From: Balanoglossus misakiensis
Lineage: Eukaryota; Hemichordata
Assembly (NCBI GenBank): GCA_040954595.2
Contig: CM082578.2
Span: 15,810,001-15,874,000, forward strand
Reading direction: 5' to 3'
DNA: 64,000 bases
Shown: positions 1-13,500 of the stretch, piece by piece
Layout: each line of letters begins with the position of its first letter
Numbering within the stretch: the stretch's first letter is position 1
The notes under the pieces: generated by a model
Databases searched by the model: none
Seen by the model: the letters and a program-made list of their open reading frames with translations, nothing else
Told to the model about the DNA's origin: nothing
Position numbers and translations under genes: made by a program

Positions 1-3000
1 GTGTTGTCTCTATATGACCCCGGACTCAAGGGAGGGGTTCAACTGGCACGTAAAGGCGCATAGCAATGTAGAGAATTTCACCTAGACTGCGTTGTGCGCT
101 CTTGGGTGTCATGGTTGCAAATATCGCAGACTATTTTCATCGGCGGAGGCTAGCGATATTATGGGGATACAAGGCTGAATAATATTATTGAGAAAGAGCA
201 CGAGTCACGATTTAATGCAGCCAACCTCTTTCCATCGCGTGTACATAATCACCACCAGCTTTCAATGTGGACTATGTCGACAATGTACACAATATATAAA
301 GCGAACAGCAGTGACGAAATCACATCAATTTTGAAAGCAACTTGATATCGACGCCTGGCGACTTGCCCATGACACCTACGTGCGTCGCGTTCGGCACACT
401 GCGTGCACAAGGTACAACTTGAAAGACAACACGACTAACCCTGAAGCCTCCATGGTTACGAATCGACGTTAATATGCCTCTAAATTTGGTACATATCGAC
501 ATTTCCCCTACTTACCCACACCAATTGACAGTATTCGACGTTTTGAGCCCTCAAGATACACTTAAATTTCGTCAAAGACCAAGTAAATAGAAACACCAAA
601 CACGTTCAACTTCACGGAAGACCATTTCTCAATTAATAAACAAGGATAACCTTTGTGCCTTTGCTTCGTTCAGTTCCTGTGAACGCAATCGCCATGACCT
701 CTGTACAGGCAAACATATCGTAAAGCAGAAAGTTACCATACCATATCGTAGAGGGCGTACAGACAAGAACGCAAATGTATTAGCAGGCAAAGAATACATT
801 TCAGATTTATCCGCCTTGGATATAACACCAGTTTGCAGCTTACACAGACGTTGACTTTTTTACATCCGTAGTTGAGGTTATTGATTATTTCCTTATCCTG
901 GAATAAGTTGAAAGTTTCCTTGCGATTGTGACCCGCGCACACTGCTTATTTATAGTCAGAAGATACTGAGAGTTTATTTTAGGTCGACGTCTCCACATGC
1001 ACAAGAAATCTATTAGTACAACGATCGCCTGAAAGTCGGCAGTAGATCTGAGAACGATGATCAATCGAATAGAACGTCATCATCCCATGGTAAGTTGGCT
1101 ATATTGATTGCTCCTGTTTTGATTTGTTTTACGTTAATATTGGTGATTAATTTTCAAATCATTTCATCACTTTCATGATGCTATAGTTCATCGAAAGAAA
1201 TGCTACTTTTAACCACAGCGTTCATTTGTATATCCACTGTGTAAACCGATTTACTATTTTCTCCGTATCGATCATAAGTAACACATTGGCATGCACTGTC
1301 ATGCGCTGCGTCTTAAGATGCCATTATGCTATTATACAACTCTCAGAATGGCGTTTAAAAGCTTTTGCTTTGTAAGGTCATTGAGTTGATTGACGTATAC
1401 TGGCGTGTATCTCATCCCAACAACAGATACTGCTGAAATTCGACTCCGCCGTACTCTCCAGCGACCACTGTACAATATAACATGTGAACCTCAATGATGG
1501 CGGGCACCAGCAGTGTTTAACGGTGCCATGTCACAACGAAACGAATTGAGGGGAACGGCTGTTATAATTGTCCGTGAAAATATCGAAGTATTGAATTTCA
1601 AGTTGAAGCATCCCTTCACAAAATACATACGCTGAATATTTGTTTGGTAATGGTAGATAGAAAATAAAATTTTCATTGCTTTAAAGTGCAACAACAATCG
1701 AATATTATTACCAGCCAACAAAATAGAACCAGAAATTAACTCGCGTGTTTGTAAAAAAAAAGGTTATGATACTTTTGGCTTTTGCGGTTATCGACTGTCC
1801 AATTTATGATTCTATGGACATTGTGTTGAAATCGCTCAATGGAGGTTATGTAGTCACTTCTTAGATTGCGCATATCTCGCAAAATAATGTTTTATTTTTG
1901 TCTGATTAAACTTCACTTTGATCACATTTACAGTTGGCTCCGGTGTCCTAGTCACTCATGCATGAAATTCCCGTAAATTGACTTCAAACGATTCAATTTG
2001 TCGTCTTAGCTCTTATGTGTCTTGATTCAAATATTCAATGTATTACAACGGTATTGCATCGTACCTTGCGCGTCTGAATGATTGAATTGATGGAAAGGTG
2101 TACCTCACTATGTTTTAATGACCGTACTAAGAACTAAGAGGGAATGAAATGTGTACATACGATTCAAACTGACTGCGTTTTGTGTCATGAAATATAGCAA
2201 AAAAACATGCAACAGATCCCGCTCAAATAAATCAGAAGGGATTACTATTGAAGTGGGGTTGGAACGTATGTGTATCCGTTGTTATAAAAGTTCTGAATAA
2301 TACTTCATGTTTGTTGAATATTCTGCCAGGTGATGATACTGAGGTTAATGATTAACCCCGAACCTGCAGCAAATTTGAAGGATTTAACGAACGCAAGAAA
2401 TGGCTAAATTACCACTGGGTTTTACCCCTTGCGCGTGGGGACCACAATGAATGTTTCAATCGGTGCACTTTAACATAGGCAATTTGGCACATTCAGAATC
2501 TAGAATTTCAATGATATGTGACACTAAAGGCGTAATTCACACGACTCCAAAGCGCCTCTCGATCACCATGATGCGATTTTGACGCTCAGGGGGAAAAATT
2601 GTAATGTAACTATTGCAGATTTCATGAATCGCAAAAACACTCGAACATATGCACCGTCCATAAATATCTATGGCCTTTTATAATTGATCGAGTTGTGATG
2701 TAGCGTTTTGTCTTTCTGTTTGCTGTGAAGCCCGATGCCTTTTAGTGATGTCAACATGTAAAGTTACACGGCCGATCTGTTGTTATTCTAACATGGCTTG
2801 GCACTGATCGATGACGCCAATTTCCATCAAAATTATATTAGGCGGGAACGGTGCCATGCATCGTAAATAAAGTGCACCAAAGACTAGTCACTATTAATAG
2901 GAATCGTCGTTAAGTGAACTTAGACTCACAATGTGTCCACACAGACAGACAAACCATATCAGGCTTGATAATTTGAGTCTCGATGTGTTTGTAGGGAAGA

Positions 3001-6000
3001 AACACCGCTTACGGAACATTTTATCTTGACTGCGTGACTTGAATGGGAGTGCGAGGCCTGTATGTTTTGTTGCTATACATTAACATGTGTTTGTACAGGA
3101 AATTAAGTTCAAATGTTTGAAAAGTGGCAAAAATTTGAATTCAAATTTTCGTTCATCGTCACGTTCGCCATCAAAAGACTGAAGTAGAAGAAAGAAATGT
3201 GACGGAACTGTAATATATTCACCTTCCAATTCATACATGTTAGAAATACTAATTTCTGGAATAAATTATACCCATGATCTGACGATTAGCATGCATTCTG
3301 AGTATATGCGCGTATGGAATATAATGTAGTATAGACTATCAATTTGTCAACTGAAGTACCTCTCATTATTTACGTCCTGGGTGGTCTAACGAATTCCCTC
3401 GAAAAAAGATGTATTAACTATTGTGTATTACCCATAAAAATGATTAAACTCTCACCATAATAGATATGTTTTGAATTTATTAAATTTTAGAGAACTATTT
3501 TCGTAATTTTTCAACGACAAGGTTGGTCCACACAGAGGGTCTATGGTTAAACTGACACTGAATGGCACGTTTTGTAATAACAGAAGTTTCTGTAGTTTAA
3601 TAGAAATAAAAAAATAATTATACTAGAAAACATTTTCACAAACACATATATTACGTACATGTAATAATGGAAACACCAAAGTAGCGAATTTTGACCCCAA
3701 TACGTATTTGAATCACTGGGGAAAAGAAAGTTAACAATTCAGTCGGTCTGTCATCGATAGTGTTCACATCAATCACGATTGGCACTGTAATTTTTGCCTT
3801 GTGTCGAATTTCATAGCCGCGCATTTACAACTGACCTACATTTATTGGTAAGGTTTCAGTTTTAATAACGTCTTTATATACAGCAATTGAAAGCAACTTT
3901 GCAGAATGATTAAGTTCAGCCCAACGTTGAAGAGTGTCAGGTAATGCATGAGAGGTATTTATGACATGTCAATCTCACTTGGAATATATCACTCTCTGTT
4001 CGTTTATGGTGATATTATTGGCTCCGTGAATGTGAAGGGCTTTGTACGTGTCTCCCAACATTAGAATGATCTTCCCAGCCCTATGTAAAGACATTGAAAG
4101 TATGTTGTGAAATAAATGTTGCTGGTACGATGCGTGGAACTACAGCTAGTATCTTAGTTGAATAGCAGCTGTGCACAAATTGAGTCACTTTCCTGATCAT
4201 CTGCAATGTTACTATCGAGGTTAATTCATCCGTATCAAGTCACAGATTCTATTTCGCACTCTTCAGGTATACGACGAGTGCTTGTCATTCGTCAAATCGC
4301 GTGTAATGGTTGGTGCCCAGTGAGAACCTACCCAATTTACAATCCCATCGCAATTGAATTCAACTTAGAGCGTTGTACATCACTTAAACAGCTCCCAAAC
4401 TCCACATCAGCTTTTAACTGAATCTCTCTGCCCTTAATTTCATCAGTTCATGGCTGCACGTTGTAATATCTGCAGTGAATCCTGTAAACCTTCTCCTGAC
4501 AAATTTGCACCAAATGGATTCTCGTTCATTTTCCAGACAGTGTGGCGACAGATGGCTATACAACGGTGTTAAATAGTACATCACAACATTACTCAGTAGA
4601 CTAAGGCACTGATAAATTCATGAATGTGTCAATTGATAATAATAATATCAGCGTGAAAATTTTATATCTCCAAGATCTTGTTCTAGACTTGTTAGTACAT
4701 TTGATTTGTCATTAATGTTCCATGTAGATAAGTCTCAGTCATGTTCTAGCGCTACTGTTGTTAAAACGACAATAGAATACAGCTAGTTAACGTCCCTGCA
4801 AATCTTATCTTCACATTCTTATCATACCAACGGAACGAATAAACAGAACCAGTCATAGAAATGGCGCGAATGAAAGTGCAAAGATGGGAAGTTTGACCTT
4901 ATTTGGAGTTAGGGAAGATACTATTCGGGAAAATAGGGGTGACGGAACATTTGCCATAGAAAGTCTTACGCTGATACCCTACACGGACGATACCATTCAT
5001 TATTACCCGTTATTACTCTGACCGTATTCACACACACGGCATGTTAGATATAGATTTACTATTACCATGGCAATATGGTGTTTATTATCAATAGAATAAT
5101 AGATAATACTCAGTCCAACATGGTATATCACGTCACAACTAGATTTGAATCGTTCGCGCCAGAATTTTCTTGACCTCTTTGGAGAGTTTAATTAGTTGTG
5201 CCTGCTAGGTAATCATACTGTATAAATTGGCAATTGAAAAGAAAAATATATGACCTGAAATTCAATCAGAATTTGCGAAATAAAAGTTTTATTTGATTAT
5301 CTGTTACCAATCTATTTTCCTGTCACACCTTATAGCGTCACAACCGTTAAATTTGAAATAGTGTTTATAAATTGTTCACGTTTTCCCAGTCCGTGTGCCC
5401 AGGGAGGTTGTAGAAACAGGTCTGCGTTTTAATTGTATTATTAAGGTATCTACGTTCTTAAGGGAACAAAAACACACTGAACAGATTGCCATAGCTTTCG
5501 GGAATATGAACATCAGTACGATAGCCCTTTGGACATATACCCATTCACCAGCTGGGGCTACGGTTAGTGACTGGGTTAGGGGTCAATATCGAGGGTCCTA
5601 GAACTATTACCTGAAATTTTAAATATATATGCACCATCTTTACGGTTTCTATGCCAACGCCATCAAATTTGAGCCCCTTGGTATGATTGGGATTTTACTG
5701 ACTTCCATATCATCCCTTGGTGAAAACTTGACGCCCCCACCGAATTTCTCCTCCCCTGAAGTAAAATAACAACCAAACACTGACTCCCTCATTGCGATTC
5801 GTTCCATTCCCCGTTAATAACCCTTTTCACCTAACACCTTCGCCTGCCAAGTCTGCTATGCAACCAGCCAGATAATATGAATACATTTAGACGACATTGT
5901 TAATAATGCATATGAATAGAAAAATAATCAGCTGTCGTTCGGGGTGGTCATATTTGGGGTAAGTTTACCTGCTGTTTTGATTTTGCCAAATGAAGCGACG

Positions 6001-8738
6001 GACTGAAAGAACATCGATGCGCACAATAGATTTGGGAGCGCTCGACTGTGGAAGATAGTATAGATGTATTGAATATCTGAAATTAAAGCTTTTCAGACGA
6101 ACGCGAGACTGAATCACCACACGCCGGTTCCAGATGTTCGTGTCTCGCGTTAAACATTGTGATAGTCTTTGATAATATATATCTTGCGCTTGTTATAAGA
6201 ATGCAAATCCGATAAGGGACATTCATACCCAACTGTGCTGATAATGATTTTTTTCCAGTGTACGAAGGGTAACCACTAGGGCATATGCAGGTGAATACAC
6301 ATATCGCCTGATCTTGCCTCGCTTCAAACTGAAGTGATGCGGTACCATGGAAATAGCTGCAAGCAAGCAGAATCAGCTCTTTTCAACTTACAAAATGAGA
6401 GATCGAATTACAAAGAACACACATACTGCAGAACTGCATTTCTTCGATGTCACACTCGAGTAGCAAAGCCTGCTGTCGGCAAATAGCCTTTAATGTCCTG
6501 GCAGAATGAATAACACAGAATTAATGCGTATTGCGAATTGAATACAATTTCGGTTGCGCAAGTAGATCGAGATTTTGCCATCAAAATTTCATCAAATTTA
6601 TCGCTGCTTTCATTTTCAGTTCCATCAAAATGTTTTCTATAAATATCTACAATGAAAGTAGTCCGACTAGTAATAAGTGAAAATAGTACGTAATGCATGT
6701 GTGCAAATTTTAATGGGGAGAGTGGATGAATATAATATGAAACCGTTACAACAGCACCACCTCTATTACCTGCACAATGACTGTATTCAATGGAAGCTCT
6801 AGACCTATACTGAATATCATCGTATTTTTATTAGTTCATGAACCAGGCACCGAAACCCTTTCCCTATAGGAGTTTGGAAACCGGTATTTTCGAAAAGCCT
6901 ATTTATCCAGCTGTCACAACCAGGTACTCTGCGTTCGTGTAGCGCTAGTGGCTATGCGCGTGAGAGCTGCTGTCATGGTAACGATGGCAAATATTTTGAG
7001 GCGTTCTCACGTAATCAAAAATGAGTCATATCAAGCTCTGCGAAGGATGGGCATTAAGTTTCAGACATGAAACCAGGTGAAACCAGACGCATGACGTGTA
7101 ATATGAAACTATGCAATCTGGACATGACAGATAAATCAATACAGGAATTTCAAGCCAAGCAATCGCACGTCTTCTTTATAAAAACCCACCATTTGGTTGG
7201 ATTCTGGGACGACTCTACACTACATTGTACGTCGGAAATGATTCACGCCCAGATATTCTTTGTGTTTTATCATAATGATGTTTTCGGAAGCAACAGTGAT
7301 TCTTCCAAGGGACAGAAGCAAACGTTTTACGTTGAAACGTGAAAACTAAACTAGTTAGCAATGCTATCGTAAAAGAATTCACGTGTGCATGGTATACATG
7401 CCAGTCTGGTCAAAAGCTTCTTTCAACTGAATTCGTATCGGTGTAACTGTATACTCGAATTAGCAGATATATGCAGTGCCTGGATACATGGTCACGTGAC
7501 CCGACATTTGAAATCAGCAGTGGGGACAATACTGATTCATTTTGTCAACGGTGATTGTATATAATGCCTGGCGATATTTTACGCTACTTTTAAGGATCTT
7601 GACAAACTGAATACTTGCAATATTTTTCAGAACGCTTACAGTCAACCCACCAAGTCAAACTAAAGAAAATTACGCTCTACCGGTCGACCGTACTTGATTG
7701 GTAGCATATTGTCCTTCGTATGATCTGTCTACATTGTGTACACACAGCATTGATAAAAAGAAAATGTGCTTGCAACGGACTAGAGACTTAAATTTTCAGG
7801 ACATTTCTTGAAACATTTCCGAACCGATGCGTCACATCAATGTGAGATACAGTTACTGGCTAATGAGAATGGCCAAAAACTCTCCTTGCTGTCAATGCTC
7901 GTGGTTTTCGTAGACAAATTGATCGTTTTGTGTGTGGTCGTTAAATTGGACAAAATAAACCAGGTGATTACTAGCGCGTTGAGTTTTATTGATTTGTCTG
8001 CCTCATCTTTGTAAACGTGACTACACGTGAAGAAGTATCCCGGTGGGAACATTGAACAATTTGTGTCATATCTCTCTTCGTACCCTTTAAAGGTAAATTC
8101 ATTAGATTCGAAAAACAGTGTTGGTGAAACAACGTGCCATCATGGATATTTCAAAGAGGAGTTATTATTCAGTGCCAAAGCTACTGATTTCTGCGCATGC
8201 GGCATGCACCAAAATTACTCCTTTTCGATCAGGTATTCAGTTGTGCGTAACGCTCTGAAATGTTACTCAGGGGATCTCGAAGATGCGGGGTTTCTTCATT
8301 TGTAAGAATACATACGTCGCTTGAATTCATAACCTGCACTGTAGACTAATGTTACTTTAAGGCAATTGTATTCGACATTCAATGGGAAGTGAGCAATTAG
8401 GTTTGGATCTGTTCGACATTCATGTTCCATCACACGTTGTATTGACTATTGCTTCGTGCAATGATTATACATGTATTGCGCTCGGAGTGATCGCGGCAGC
8501 CTCCTTATGTGGCTGTCAGAAAGTCTATTTTAAGTCAGAAGACTTGTGCGAAAACAGCAAACATCGCTTCTTTGCACAATCTAGAAGTCATCTTTAGTCG
8601 GTTTTCACTGTGTCTGGGGGTAGCGTGAAGGTATCTGTATCCAACGATTCCTACGAGTATTGTACATAGTCATATATATCAAGCTTCAATATCATAGCTA
8701 CTTAAAAAAAAGTCTTCATATAACTTTTCTCTTTACAG
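1..8738. other. No gene recognised; 5' flank of EGF gene A
   Basis: AT-rich sequence with only short, unconvincing open frames on both strands, the longest about 90 codons (7067-7342 and 8027-8305, plus strand). None of these has a recognisable domain, a signal peptide or splice-flanked structure. One 10-bp perfect inverted repeat is seen at 6100-6109 and 6142-6151. The first coding exon of gene A begins after a good acceptor (polypyrimidine tract plus CAG ending at 8738), so at least one untranslated first exon of that gene and its promoter should lie somewhere in this stretch. I could not place them. Confidence 0.5.
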
Positions 8739-8792
8739 ATTGAATGGAAAACCATATGTCTTGTGTGAATGTGAGTTGCCATGTTGTGTGAA

Positions 8793-10571
8793 ATGGGCAG
8801 CTCAGTCACATACAGTTTGTGCAGATCTCGCCGCTGTAACATGGTGATCGTGTGTGCTCTTACTCTGATGCTTGAGATGGCGACAACAATCGGTAAGTGA
8901 CACCTCCATCGATAGCACGAAGGGTGAAATCATAATGAGAAGCATGATCTCATTTATGTGACAATGCAACAGGCAACCCATGGCTTTTCCGTTGAAACTT
9001 CTGTGACACGATTGTTGTTTCTTTTCAGCCTCTAACTCAACCAGTGTATGCGGACAATGCCAGAATAATAGTATCTGCAATGAAACTATATTGAGATGCA
9101 CTTGCATCGGTACATATTATGGGATAAACTGCGACAAGAGCCGAGCAGAGAAAAACCGGAAGTACGACTGTCAACAAGATGGCGGCTGTGAGCACGATGG
9201 AGTTTGTCTGGAAAATGGCGCTTGTCACTGCGCTAGGCCCTATTATGGATTCAAATGTCAACATGTTGACGGTGAGTGATACATCCTATTTAAAGTTTTG
9301 GCATCATCCTGTCCAACCCTTGCGCTAGATTAAGTTTGACTGATTCAACAAGGCAGGGATATTAGTCGCAGAGAACTTAATACAAAGGTAATTGCAGCGA
9401 AAGAGAATCCCAGTTGCACATTACACAGTCCCGCAATAAATGACCTAAAGACTTGACAACACGATCACGAACAAGACGTGTAAATGCATCTCTCAACGAC
9501 ATAAAGATCAGAGTTCACATTTTCACGAGTTTCACCACATACTCAAAACTTCTCCAGTTACAGATTGGATCCAAGATCCCAGGAAGAAAGTGAATGAAAA
9601 ATCCGTTCTTGTATCAGTGTCACTCGGAGTGATATTCATCAACGCCGTCTGTTTTATTGTAATCTGTGTGAGTATGAGGAAGAACAAAGGAAACCAGCAA
9701 GACGACGATGAAGAAAGTTCTGAACAGTTTGTACAAGCCGAGGGCCCACCGCGAGTGCGCGGGTCGTTACTTGGACGTCGGCGAAGTTCTGGTAAGGAGG
9801 AGTATGTTTTTGCACTGTATTAGGCTGTTGTTCTTTTATAGCTTAACTGTGAATATCATTGCGACAGGAACATTAAACGTGCTGTATTAACGCGGCAAAA
9901 GATGCATTGGTGTTCATAAGGGAGAATCTCATGTAAAATGTTTTCAATTTATATTATCCTCTGAATCTACACAGACATACGTGTTCAGGTTATGTGATTA
10001 TTTTATCCAAACAGGATATCAATACCGACCCGCATGGTACATTCCCTTCCACGAACACAGCGTGCGTCGTGCAAGCCGGTCCAGGGAAGGTTTGACGGGA
10101 CTTCACCCAGTCAGCACAGCGCCTGCAATTCTTCAAGGCGGTGGGCCGCCATTGTATCGAGACGTGACAATGTCACCAAATGAGAGAAGCGATGCCTCTC
10201 TTGTAACGATACAGCCAACACGACTGAATTCTATACCGCCAGGATATGACGAAGTCATGGAAACCCAACCCGATGGTGACAAGGATGCATTTTCAACCAG
10301 ATTCAGATTGAGCACGTCGAGCGGAATTCAAATGAGAACTATTTTATCATCGACGGGTTCCTCTGACACTCATCGCCTTACTTCGATCACGGGAGGGGGA
10401 TTCCCTGACGACATCGAAGAGGAAGACGACGGCGAGGATGAGCAGGAGCTTAGACATCTAAGGACGGACAGATTAACTAGTCTAGCAACGTCACATTGTT
10501 CGTCTGTATTTACCGATGGCGACGACATTATTCCCACGGAAACGATTGTTGAAGTGGAGACGGGATTTTAG
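8793..10571 (+). CDS. EGF-like, single-pass membrane protein with PPxY tail (paralogue A)
   Basis: Four coding exons: 8793-8892, 9029-9271, 9564-9791 and 10015-10571, all joined in phase 1, giving 375 residues. Residues 17-34 are a hydrophobic signal peptide. In-frame ATGs also exist at 8781 and 8841; 8793 and 8841 have the better initiation context. Two six-cysteine EGF-like domains follow (Cys41-Cys68 and Cys81-Cys110), both on one exon. A membrane segment lies at about 129-151, followed by basic residues. The cytoplasmic tail has EGPPR (174-178), QYRPAWYIPF (193-202), TAPAILQG (225-232), PPLY (235-238), PPGY (265-268), SSGIQMRTI and a long acidic stretch. Known: PPxY binds WW domains. Inferred: a surface protein whose tail recruits a WW-domain partner. 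I know no named family with this full layout. It is the only cluster member on the plus strand and faces gene B tail to tail. Exon 1 has an acceptor at its 5' edge (8739), so an untranslated exon precedes it. Confidence 0.85.
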
Positions 10572-13500
10572 CAGACCGTTTTGACTTGAAAGCCAACTGG
10601 CACACGAAAAAAAACTCCGTTTGTGATTGTAACAGGCTTTGACAATATCATAACTTCAAAACTATCAATGCTTGCATCCAGATTGTAGCAGCTCATCAGA
10701 AAATTTATTGGCATGGCAACACAACGTGAGCGTCTCAAATATCCACAAATACACCAATGAATTGCCATCTGCCACAGTCTCACGACTGTATAGGAACTGT
10801 ACAGCGCATGATCGATACGCCTTGATCCTTGCACTGATATTTAATATGCGCAATTTACAAACTTTACCTTTCAGCAGCTGCGTGTAATAAGGTTTGGCGA
10901 ATGCAAGGAAAAGAGTCAGGCCCGAAGGCGAAGAACACTTGAAATGCATGTACCTAATGCCGGTTTCCTGCAGGCATGCATTGTTGGCAATTTGTGGTCG
11001 TTACTTTAATTATTGCAGATGGGCCATGATTACACAGGTATTATTGTGAATCCCAGGCGTACTGTTATCATTTTCTCTAATCATCCGCCGCTTTCATGTC
11101 ATTTTTGTAGGCTGTAATTATTTCGAGATGCTTTTGCCTCTCAAGGAAACAACAGGTTTAAATTGATTTTTTAAATGTTTATGGCTAGCTAGTGTCATTG
11201 AATGTTGCATATAGTCACAGCCATCGATACGAGTTTATGTAACTGGCACGCGAGCACGTCAATTGTATGTAAACGTCCACTTGAAATGTTTTTATACACG
11301 TCGACCTGAACTCGTGTAGGTTGATAGGTTTTGTAACTGGTGTCGCCAACCCATTTGAACTGACAGTTTGACAAAAGAAAGTTCACTTCCGAAAAGTCAA
11401 GATGACATGCCGCCATGTCGTAAAACCAACTAAAGTGGCAGACTCATTTCGTGATCTCTGATCTACCGCCTACAGGGGCACTCTCGCGTAAAACCCGTCA
11501 AAGTAAGACGGCTTACATATCACTGTACATTAGTGGAATGTCTTGTTAGAAGATCTTGCTGCTGATTCTTGTTATTCACACGGCGACACCAGGTGGCACA
11601 AAACGGATGAAAATTGCATCATCGTCAAAACATTCTGTGTATTTTATCGCGGCTCAATCCGCGGAGGAATCATGAGCTGTTTAATGTTATTCTACTCATG
11701 TACTTATGATGGAGTCTCTGACTTTGGTGAATTGAATACGAGGAAATTAAAGGGATTGTGTTGATCGATGGGGGAACACGTAGTATTTTGAAATTGAGTC
11801 AATGCCGGATGTCGGTCCTTATCTACATCTATGAAAGGGGGAATTTAAGGGAAAACTCTATTTTGCCACTAGAATGAGTAGAAAACAGTAGGATTTTTTT
11901 TCTTGAAAATATGTCCTCGATAGAGGATGTTTTCCACCTGGTGTCATCGCACAGACGGTGTTCAACCCAAGAATGGATTCACCTGAAGGTGGTCCGTTCC
12001 GTAACAGTGTGGGTTCTTCTTTAGTTATGCTAATTTCATTGAGTGTGGCATGATTTATCCTGTTGCATACATAATATTGACATTAATTCATGGTGGGGCT
12101 GCGAACAAGCCAGGGGCATGTTATAACTACTGACAGTTTGCCAAGAAAACCCATTTGGACTATACTCGTGGGATTAAAAACCACGACCTGGGACAAATGC
12201 AAACCTAATTGGTCAGAAAACCGGGAATGTATATTACACGACATGCCATCAACGGGGTAGTCAGTCCCTATTACAGCTTACAACGCTACACGTGCCAAGG
12301 CTTTTTGTTCTCTTGGGACATTATCTGTGCTTTCGCATTTTGTCCGCCGAGATATTGCACCAGTGCACAGAGTATCGAGATGATGCACTGCACCTAGCAT
12401 AATAACTGTCACTCACAAACCACAAGATAACTTTGACAGAAGGAACTTTAAATTCGCGAAAACAACAACAAATTAGTCATTGTTCATTTGGAAACAATGG
12501 CTGCCTCCTCCGGAAAGAACTGCTTCCGCGTGCACATACTTGGGTCGGCCATCTTGGTTCGGCCATCTTTCTCTGTAAGCTCTGCGCTGGGTTCGACCTT
12601 TGGTTGGGGTTTCATTTCTACCTCACACACGGTTTCGCAAGGAAATTCCATTTTTAGACTAACCAGAACTTCCTTGAAGTACTTGCTAACGTACAATAGG
12701 ACATTCGTAATCAATAGAATAACTTTAGATGTACATGTTTCGATAAGAAAATGGCAGAAAACTTTTACTTACAGTACAGGATGTGCGCAATGGGGGCTGC
12801 AAGCCATGAGGAGAAAATGCACTCTCGATTTTCGTCAAGGCACGTTCCATGGCCGATGGTTTATGTACTTTATCTTCAACGAGGCTACCAAAAACAAAAA
12901 ATCCAGTCCACATCGTCACAGTCATGACCTTTCACTTGGTTGTCGGAAATTGCTGTGGGTAACGAATAGGTCGTTGTCGTCACTACTTTCAGCCACGGTG
13001 TTTGTACGTCAAGGATTGAATATCGAATGATGGAAGTGGCACCTCAGTGACCATGTGACAAATGAACTGGCTGACGACTATCCAATCGAAATGTATCATT
13101 CACCAGGTGCATTGTATGAAGCGTGTGATTGGTTGATGTAACTGAGAAGTTGTTTAGCATACCTAGATAACACGTGTTGTCTTAATGCTTCGTGTTGTAA
13201 GCCGGATAATGTACACATGTCGCGCAATCGTTCAGATATAGAGTATTCGTTGTACTGTTGCACTGATATAATAATAAAAGAACAAAAAGTCGCTTAAGCC
13301 CACATGTTTACCCCAATTCACCTGATGACCGAAAATCAACAGTGGCATCGCCAGAAAAGCTATTTGGGGAAAATTCTTGCAATAAGCGAATTTTCCAATT
13401 ACACGAGAGTAGGTTTAATCAGGGTTAAGGTAATTGCATTCGTTTGCACGCATCTTCTCCGATTGGCCAGAGGCTGGATACTGTTATGAGTGGATGATAT

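Noticed and set aside
7067-7342. 91-codon plus-strand frame upstream of gene A
   Set aside because: No signal peptide, EGF cysteine pattern or known motif, and no splice link in phase with gene A; left as chance.
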